Assembly (NCBI GenBank): GCA_026225435.1
Contig: JAMFST010000471.1
Span: forward strand, 1 to 7,231
Direction: 5' to 3'
DNA: 7,231 nt
Source: Labilithrix luteola
Lineage (GTDB): Bacteria; Myxococcota_A; Polyangia; Polyangiales; Polyangiaceae
Shown in pieces: positions 1-7,231 of this stretch. Position numbers and translations under genes: made by a program. The notes under the pieces were generated by a model. That model saw only the letters and a list, made by a program, of their open reading frames with translations. It had not been told where the DNA came from and did not search any database. Numbering within the stretch: the stretch's first letter is position 1; each line of letters opens with the position of its first letter.

Positions 1-2675
<2,675 letters not shown>

Positions 2676-2758
2676 GGGCAGGCGACCGAGCGTCGACGCG
2701 TGATTTTCAGGTAAATCTCGTGCGCCGCAGCGCGTAAACATTAGGCTCTAGCGGAACA
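2676..2758 (+). promoter_or_regulatory. Probable promoter region of the GH9 gene
   Basis: This 83-bp spacer must carry the start signals for the GH9 gene if the hairpin at 2341 ends upstream transcription. It holds a perfect 10-bp palindrome GCGTCGACGC (2690-2699). It also has two AT-rich patches unusual for this DNA, at 2701-2717 (TGATTTTCAGGTAAATC) and 2735-2743 (TAAACATTA). No convincing -35/-10 pair at normal spacing could be fitted. The assignment rests on position and the local fall in GC. Confidence 0.3.
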
Positions 2759-4732
2759 GTGCTGCCCCGCCCGTCGCTCGCCGCGATTCTCCTCGTGACC
2801 GCCTCGCTGGCCGGCGGGCTCCCCCTCGCCTGCTCGTCGTCGCCCAAGGTCACCTTCGGCGACGACGACGGCGGGGCCGACGCCAGCGACTTCATCGACC
2901 CGCAGCCGCTGAGCGCGAACCTGGTGGTCGATCAGTTCGGCTACCTCACCGGCGACGAGAAGATCGCCGTAGCCCGCTCGCCGGTCACCGGCTTCGACAG
3001 GGGGCGCAGCTACGCGGTGGCGGCGAAGTACGCCCTGGTCGATGCGCGCACCGGCACCACCGTCTTCGAGATGACGCCGACCGCGTGGAACGACGGTGCC
3101 ACCGACCCGTCGTCGGGCGACAAGGCCTGGTGGCTCGACTTCTCCAGCGTCACCAGCGCCGGCGACTACTTCGTCCTCGACGAGACGGCCAACGTCCGCT
3201 CCGACGTCTTCGCCATCGGCGACGACGTGTACGCCGACGTTCTCGTGCAGGCTACACGGATGTACTATTATCAACGCAACGGCACGGCCAAGCCGGCGCA
3301 GTACGCGGGCGCCAGCTGGCAAGACGGGCCGGAGCACCTGGGGGCCAAGCAGGGCACCGCCTGCACGTTGTACAATGGTACGACGGTGAAGGACCTGCAC
3401 GGCGGCTGGTACGACGCCGGCGACCAAAATTTGTACACCAACTGGGGCGCCAGCGACGTCATCATCCTCCTGCGCGCCTACCAGGAGAACCCGGCCGCCT
3501 TCGGCGACGCCACCAACATCCCCGAGTCGGGCAACGGCGTGCCGGACATCCTCGACGAGGCGAAGTGGGAGCTCGACTGGCTCCTGCGCATGCAGAACGC
3601 CGACGGCTCGGTGCTCAGCATCGTCGGCCAGGACGGCCCCACGCCGCCGTCGCAAGGCGGCTCCACCGACACCGCCCCTTCCACCGCCACCGGACCGTGC
3701 AAGTACGGCCCGGCGAACAGCTCGGCCACCTCCACCAGCGCCGCCGCCTTCGCCTACGCGTCCCGCATCTTCACCGATATCTCGGCGACGAGCAGCGCCT
3801 ATGCCGGTTACTCCAAGGCGCTGAGCGCGGCCGCGACGAGCGCCTGGAGCTGGGCCAGCGCCAACCCTGACGTCGTCTTCCAGAACAGCGGAGTCCTCGG
3901 CGCGGGCGAGCAGGAGGTCGACGACAACGGCCGCATCGCCAAGCAGCTGCAGGCGGCGGTGTTCCTCTTCTCGCTCACCGGAGACGCCACGTACCGGACG
4001 TACATCGACGCGCACTACCAGAGCGTCCGCCTGATGAGCGCCAGCCTCCTCGACATGTTCGACATCGAGGACACCGACACGCTCCTCGAGTACACGCGCA
4101 CCACGGGCGCCACCGCGCAGATCGTCGCCAACATCGAGACCACGTGGAGCAGCGGCTTCACCAGCGACGCGAACCTGGGCGCGGTGACCGGGAACAGCGA
4201 CCCGTACCTCGGCTACCTCTCGACCTACACCTGGGGGAGCAACCAGAACCACTCCGACCAGGGGAACCTCTTCTACGACTCGCTCACCTTCGGCCTGGCG
4301 CCCGCGAGCGCCGCCGATGCGCGCAAGGGGGCGCTGCGCGCGCTCCACTGGCTCCACGGCACCAACCCGCTGTCACTCGTCTACCTGAGCAACATGGGCG
4401 ACCACGGCGCGGCGCAGTCGGCCTCGTGCCTCTATCACTCGTGGTTCGCCAAGGGGAGCGAGTGGGGGCAAGTGGGGACGACGAAGTACGGGCCGCCGCC
4501 CGGCTTCCTCTCCGGCGGTCCCAACCCGACGTACGCCTGGGACTCGTGTTGCCCCAAGAGCTGCGGCGTCGCCTGCCCGGCCTCGCCCCCCTCGCCGCCC
4601 AGCGGGGAGCCGGCGCAGAAGTCGTACGCCAACGACAACGACGACTACCCCGTCGACTCCTGGCAGATCACCGAACCGGACGACGCGTACCAGGCGCGCT
4701 ACGTGCGGCTGCTCTCGAAGTTCGTCAGATGA
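2759..4732 (+). CDS. Secreted glycoside hydrolase family 9 enzyme (endoglucanase / cellodextrinase type) with lipoprotein-like leader
   Basis: A 657-residue enzyme predicted to cut beta-1,4-glucans such as cellulose or cellodextrins by the inverting GH9 mechanism. A hydrophobic leader (about 7-24) ends LPLAC, so C25 is a probable lipidation site, although Pro at -3 is not canonical. A Ser- and Asp-rich linker follows. Residues about 52-150 form the N-terminal Ig-like (CelD_N) domain, starting NLVVDQFGYL. The catalytic domain runs from about 157 to 656. It contains GGWYDAGD with D219 and D222 (the latter the expected base), GVPDILDEAKWELDWLLRMQ, HGTNPLSLVYLSNMG (from H533), PGFLSGGPNP, and SWQITEPDDAYQARYV with E639 as the expected acid. 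No cellulose-binding module or dockerin is seen. The GTG at 2759 is the only start that keeps the leader, because an in-frame stop lies at 2735-2737. The Shine-Dalgarno is weak. A cysteine cluster (C597, C598, C602, C606) sits in a loop before the acid. The exact substrate cannot be read from sequence. Confidence 0.93.
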   Translation: MLPRPSLAAILLVTASLAGGLPLACSSSPKVTFGDDDGGADASDFIDPQPLSANLVVDQFGYLTGDEKIAVARSPVTGFDRGRSYAVAAKYALVDARTGTTVFEMTPTAWNDGATDPSSGDKAWWLDFSSVTSAGDYFVLDETANVRSDVFAIGDDVYADVLVQATRMYYYQRNGTAKPAQYAGASWQDGPEHLGAKQGTACTLYNGTTVKDLHGGWYDAGDQNLYTNWGASDVIILLRAYQENPAAFGDATNIPESGNGVPDILDEAKWELDWLLRMQNADGSVLSIVGQDGPTPPSQGGSTDTAPSTATGPCKYGPANSSATSTSAAAFAYASRIFTDISATSSAYAGYSKALSAAATSAWSWASANPDVVFQNSGVLGAGEQEVDDNGRIAKQLQAAVFLFSLTGDATYRTYIDAHYQSVRLMSASLLDMFDIEDTDTLLEYTRTTGATAQIVANIETTWSSGFTSDANLGAVTGNSDPYLGYLSTYTWGSNQNHSDQGNLFYDSLTFGLAPASAADARKGALRALHWLHGTNPLSLVYLSNMGDHGAAQSASCLYHSWFAKGSEWGQVGTTKYGPPPGFLSGGPNPTYAWDSCCPKSCGVACPASPPSPPSGEPAQKSYANDNDDYPVDSWQITEPDDAYQARYVRLLSKFVR

Positions 4733-4737
4733 ACTTC
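4717..4737. terminator. Hairpin spanning both convergent stop codons (GH9 and fliD)
   Basis: GAAGTTC (4717-4723) and GAACTTC (4731-4737) are perfect 7-bp inverted arms around the loop GTCAGAT. A G-T wobble and a T-A pair inside could extend the stem to 9 bp. The fliD stop (4725-4727, minus) and the GH9 stop (4730-4732, plus) both lie within the element. Because it is symmetrical it could act on transcripts from both sides. It has no T tract on either side, so intrinsic termination is doubtful. Confidence 0.35.
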
Positions 4738-6104
4738 CCCGTTCCGCCGACCTGGCTGTAGAGCGAGCGGTTGGTGGTGATGGTCGTGCTGGCGGAGTTG
4801 AACTTCGCCTCGAGCTGCGCCTGGTAGGCGTCGAGCCGGCGCTGCGCCGTGCTGATCGACTTGTCGAGAGACGAGGCGCGCGCGTTGAAGCGGGAGACCT
4901 CGGCGGCGACCGGAGCGCCGAAGTTGGTGGTGAGCGAGTCGATGGCGCTCGCGAAGCTCTTCATCACCCCGTTCGCGCCGCTGGCGTGATCGGTGACGAA
5001 GAGCGCGCGCACCGTGGTGGGATCGCTCTGCACGGCCTGCGTCAGCTTGTTCTGATCGAGCGACACCGTCCCGTCGTTGCCGAGCTTCAGGCCCACGCTC
5101 GCGAGGGTGGTGTACGCGCCACTGCCGCCGGAGACCGGGGCGGTCATCAGCTTCTTGAGCGTGTTCAGCGCCGACTGCATGGCGTGATCGCTCTGCAGGA
5201 GCGAGTTCGACGCCGCCGTCGACCCGTAGCCCGCGTTCGCGTGGGCGAAGGTCACCACCGCGTTGTACGCCGACACGAGCGCGCCGATCTTGCTGGAGAG
5301 CGCGCTCGCATCGGGCGCCACGGTCACGGTCACCGGAGACGGCGTGACCAGGGAGAAGGCCAGGCTCACCCCGTCGAGCGCCCCTTTCACCTGGTTGGTC
5401 GGGCTGGTGACGGTCAGCCCGTCGACCGTCGCGACGGCGTCCTGCGCCTGGAGCGACGTGTTGCTCGGCTTGCCGAGGCCGAGGTCGACGCCGTCCGCCC
5501 CGGAGAAGTCGATGGCGTTGGCCGCGCCGGTGTCGAGGCCGCGCACCTGCAGCCGGTACTTCGAGCCGTCGAAGACCACGGCGGCCGACACGCGCGCCGC
5601 CTTGGACAGCGCGGTGGCGATGCTCGCCAGCGATTGATCGGCGGTGATGGTCACGTCGCTGCGCTTCCCGTTGATGGTGAGCGACAGCGTGCCGCTCTGC
5701 CCGAGCGCGGCGGTGCTCGAGACCTGGGGATCGCTCACCGTGCGCTGCCCTTGCGCCAGCTGGGACACCTGCACCAGGTAGCTGGCAGCGACCGACGCGC
5801 CGGAGGTGGACGCGACCACCCCGCTGCCGCTCGTGGTGGCGGCGAAGGGCTCGTAGGCGGTCGGGTCGGAGAGGTCCTTGGCCGCCGTCTTCACCGCCGC
5901 GAGCTTGGAGGAGAAGGTCGACAGCGCCGTCGCCGCCGCCTTGGCGCTCGACTGCGTCGTCTGCAGCGCGGTGATCGGCGCCTTCTTGAGGGCGACGAGG
6001 GTGGTGACGATGTTCGTGCTGCTGTAGCCGGTGCCGAGGCCGAGAGACGACAGATCGATGGTGGAAGGCTTGATCGACAACGAGGCGCTCCGAACGTTGC
6101 TCAT
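4725..6104 (-). CDS. fliD: Flagellar hook-associated protein 2 (filament cap) FliD
   Basis: FliD caps the growing flagellar filament outside the cell and guides flagellin assembly. This 459-residue protein has the FliD_N region near the start (about 19-120: LSSLGLGTGYSSTNIVTTLV, then APITAL, and YLVQVSQLAQGQ at 109-120). The FliD_C region (about 222-448) contains DAVATVDGLTVTSPTNQV, ALDGVSLAFSL, LLQSD, LASVGLKLGNDGTVSLD and VRALF. Its C-terminal coiled region has SSLDKSISTAQRRLDAYQAQLEAKF. Length and layout fit the family. The N and C termini are Ser/Thr/Ala-rich and helical, as in axial proteins, and cysteine is absent. The ATG at 6104 is preferred over an in-frame GTG two codons upstream. 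An in-frame stop lies at 6138-6140, and no clear Shine-Dalgarno is visible. No fliS, flagellin or other flagellar gene adjoins it in the window. It converges on the GH9 gene with an 8-bp overlap and diverges from the S8 gene. Confidence 0.93.
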   Translation of the reverse strand: MSNVRSASLSIKPSTIDLSSLGLGTGYSSTNIVTTLVALKKAPITALQTTQSSAKAAATALSTFSSKLAAVKTAAKDLSDPTAYEPFAATTSGSGVVASTSGASVAASYLVQVSQLAQGQRTVSDPQVSSTAALGQSGTLSLTINGKRSDVTITADQSLASIATALSKAARVSAAVVFDGSKYRLQVRGLDTGAANAIDFSGADGVDLGLGKPSNTSLQAQDAVATVDGLTVTSPTNQVKGALDGVSLAFSLVTPSPVTVTVAPDASALSSKIGALVSAYNAVVTFAHANAGYGSTAASNSLLQSDHAMQSALNTLKKLMTAPVSGGSGAYTTLASVGLKLGNDGTVSLDQNKLTQAVQSDPTTVRALFVTDHASGANGVMKSFASAIDSLTTNFGAPVAAEVSRFNARASSLDKSISTAQRRLDAYQAQLEAKFNSASTTITTNRSLYSQVGGTGKFI

Positions 6105-6156
6105 GGTCACGGCGGGGGAGGCCGGAGCTTGAGGTGGTCAGGAGTGTAACTTGACA

Positions 6157-6219
6157 ATGGCAGCGGAATACCTTTGGCCACGTTGCCGGAGGTCCTCCTA
6201 CATGTTAAGCCGTTGCCAT
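6157..6219 (+). promoter_or_regulatory. Leader of the S8 gene with competing complementary segments over the start codon
   Basis: ATGGCAGCGG (6157-6166) can pair with CCGTTGCCAT (6210-6219) as a 10-bp helix with one G-U pair, and the second arm includes the first two bases of the S8 start codon. A second copy of CGTTGCC (6181-6187; the first arm's partner copy is 6211-6217) can pair with GGCAGCG (6159-6165) instead. The two hairpins are mutually exclusive. A GGAGG at 6188-6192 lies between them and is itself able to pair with CCTCC (6194-6198). This is what the sequence allows. A regulatory switch, or alternatively a set of protein-binding repeats serving both divergent genes, is inference. 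It requires a transcript starting upstream of 6157. Confidence 0.35.
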
Positions 6220-6297
6220 GCTCAGGGCCTCGAAGTTCACCTCCATCGCGCTCCTCTCCGGCTTTGCCGCGCTCACCGGCTGCAGCCACCCGGATGA
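6202..6297 (+). CDS. Possible 31-codon leader ORF overlapping the S8 gene out of frame
   Basis: An ATG at 6202 lies 9 nt after a perfect GGAGG (6188-6192), the best-placed Shine-Dalgarno in this spacer. It opens a 31-codon frame, stop at 6295-6297, in a different frame from the S8 gene that starts at 6218. The peptide is Arg-, His- and Leu-rich with no recognisable domain. The true S8 start lacks a Shine-Dalgarno at normal spacing, so translation of this frame could influence S8 expression. It may equally be chance, with the GGAGG serving the S8 start from 25 nt away. Confidence 0.2.
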   Translation: MLSRCHAQGLEVHLHRAPLRLCRAHRLQPPG

Positions 6298-7231
6298 CGG
6301 AACCACCGGGTCCGCGGCGCTGGGCTCGGCCAACGCACAGGCCATCCAGGCGGCGACCGCGGCGGTGAAGGCCGATGCGGCCATGATCGTCATCTTGAAG
6401 GACCAGCTGCCGGCCCTGACCGGTGCGAGCTCGCTGACGGCCCGCCCGGCCGCCGTCACCTCGGCCACCAAGCCGCTGCTCGCGCAGCTGCAGGCGACCA
6501 AGGCGCGCACCGCCAAGACTTTCCAGCTGGTGAACGGCTTCGCCACGACGCTGTCGGCCGACGAGGTCACGCAGCTGTCCGCCGACTCCAGCGTCCTCGC
6601 CGTCGTGCCGGACGCGGTGATGAAGCTGCCGACGCTGTCCCGCGCGGACCTCGGCCCCACCGGCACGCACAAGGGCTCGAAGCCCAAGGACGCGACGGAC
6701 CTCTGCAACACCCTCGAGCCCGAGGCGCTGCAGCTCACCAACGCCGCCTTCCTCGATCCGACCACGCCGCAGGCGCAGGAGATCCTCGATGGCGCCGGCA
6801 ACAAGGTGACCGGCCAGGGCGTGAAGGTCGGCATCGTCGCCGACGGCTTCGACCCGAACAACCCCGGCCTGATCCGCGCCGACGGCACCAACGTCGTCGT
6901 CGACTACCAGGACTTCTCCGGCGACCCCGCCGGCACCCCGACCACCGGCTCGGAGATGTTCGGCGACGCGAGCTCCATCGCCGCCCAGGACACGCCCAAC
7001 GGGACCGAGCTCGACTACGACATCAGCAAGTTCGTCGGCGCGGCGTACCCGCTCCCCTCGCCGTGCAACATCCGCGTTCGTGGCATCGCCCCGGGCGCCT
7101 CGCTCGTCGGCGTGAAGGTCTTCAGCAACGCCGGGCTCACCACCAACTCCGGCTTCGTGCAGGCCATCGAGTGGGCCGTCGTCCACGACAAGGTCGACAT
7201 CCTCAACGAGTCGTTCGGCGGCAACAGCTAC
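6218..7231 (+). CDS. Lipoprotein of the subtilisin (S8) family with divergent active site (cut by window edge)
   Basis: The 338 visible codons begin with a lipoprotein signal peptide whose lipobox LTGC puts lipidated Cys at C22, then a Ser/Gly/Ala-rich stretch. Residues about 55-137 (AAMIVILKDQL ... FQLVNGFATTLSADEVTQLSADSSVLAVVPD) resemble an I9-type propeptide, the intramolecular chaperone of subtilases. The peptidase-like domain starts about residue 198. GQGVKVGIVADGFDPNNPGL replaces the usual D-T/S-G motif, with D209 the probable equivalent of the catalytic Asp. GIAPGASLVGVKVF (289-302) and DILNESFGG (327-335) are standard S8 landmarks. The usual HGTHVAG segment is replaced by something like NGTELDY (261-267), and no His occurs from residue 152 to 322. 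The Ser motif is outside the window. The ATG at 6218 gives the complete signal peptide. Expected location: periplasm or cell surface. Proteolysis is uncertain. Confidence 0.88.
   Translation, partial: MLRASKFTSIALLSGFAALTGCSHPDDGTTGSAALGSANAQAIQAATAAVKADAAMIVILKDQLPALTGASSLTARPAAVTSATKPLLAQLQATKARTAKTFQLVNGFATTLSADEVTQLSADSSVLAVVPDAVMKLPTLSRADLGPTGTHKGSKPKDATDLCNTLEPEALQLTNAAFLDPTTPQAQEILDGAGNKVTGQGVKVGIVADGFDPNNPGLIRADGTNVVVDYQDFSGDPAGTPTTGSEMFGDASSIAAQDTPNGTELDYDISKFVGAAYPLPSPCNIRVRGIAPGASLVGVKVFSNAGLTTNSGFVQAIEWAVVHDKVDILNESFGGNSY

Noticed and set aside
2690..2699. 10-bp palindrome GCGTCGACGC as a terminator for the M24 fragment
   Set aside because: With a loop it leaves only a three-pair stem and has no proper T tract. 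It is kept only as a note in the GH9 upstream region.
2741..4357. 538-codon minus-strand open frame across the GH9 gene
   Set aside because: Low-complexity Arg/Val/Gly/Ala translation with no domain. The plus strand encodes a complete GH9 enzyme.
6143..6148. TACACT on the minus strand as a -10 box for fliD
   Set aside because: The hexamer at the proper upstream distance does not resemble a -35 box. I also looked for sigma-54 and sigma-28 flagellar promoter patterns and found none at correct spacing.
4986..6149. 387-codon plus-strand open frame opposite fliD
   Set aside because: Arg/His/Gly-rich shadow of the fliD codons with no recognisable motif.
6151..6156. Perfect TTGACA that could be a -35 box for the S8 gene
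   Set aside because: No reasonable -10 hexamer lies 16-18 bp downstream (the bases there are GC-rich), so a sigma-70 promoter is not supported.
6107..7186. 359-codon minus-strand open frame opposite the S8 gene
   Set aside because: Gly/Arg/Val-rich shadow translation. The plus strand has a signal peptide, propeptide and S8 landmarks.

Overview
The DNA is very GC-rich, with G or C at most third codon positions. It encodes loosely conserved bacterial lipoproteins, a glycoside hydrolase family 9 enzyme, a DUF6918-like protein and an isolated flagellar cap protein. This mix points to a soil or sediment member of the Myxococcota (Polyangia-like, from a flagellate lineage) or a close deltaproteobacterial relative. 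That placement is an inference from gene content and composition, not a phylogenetic result. No tRNA, rRNA, CRISPR array, insertion sequence or phage gene is visible, and no stretch above 300 bases lacks a gene.

Layout from left to right. Bases 1-1429 (minus strand) hold the first 476 codons of NAD-dependent DNA ligase LigA, which runs off the left edge. A 147-bp divergent spacer with a strong bulged hairpin separates it from two small plus-strand genes. The first (1577-1855) encodes a 92-residue protein ending in a domain like the C-terminal tail of PcrA/UvrD helicases. The second (1898-2338) encodes a 146-residue DUF6918-like protein. A GC-rich hairpin three bases after that stop probably ends this unit. 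Next comes a C-terminal stub of an M24 (Xaa-Pro aminopeptidase-like) metallopeptidase (2382-2675), most likely a gene remnant.

Bases 2759-4732 (plus) encode a secreted GH9 cellulase-type enzyme with a lipoprotein-like leader, an N-terminal Ig-like domain and a complete catalytic domain. It converges on, and overlaps by 8 bp, a minus-strand fliD gene for the flagellar filament cap (4725-6104). Both stop codons lie inside one small hairpin. Divergent from fliD, at 6218 and running off the right edge, is a lipoprotein of the subtilisin (S8) family. It has an I9-like propeptide, but no histidine anywhere in the region where the catalytic His should be.

The genes do not form one pathway. The window reads as housekeeping DNA repair on the left and cell-surface or secreted functions (polysaccharide hydrolysis, motility, protein processing) on the right. 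The parts most worth a second look are the S8 protein without the expected His, and its leader, where repeated complementary segments could form two mutually exclusive RNA hairpins, one of which covers the start codon.
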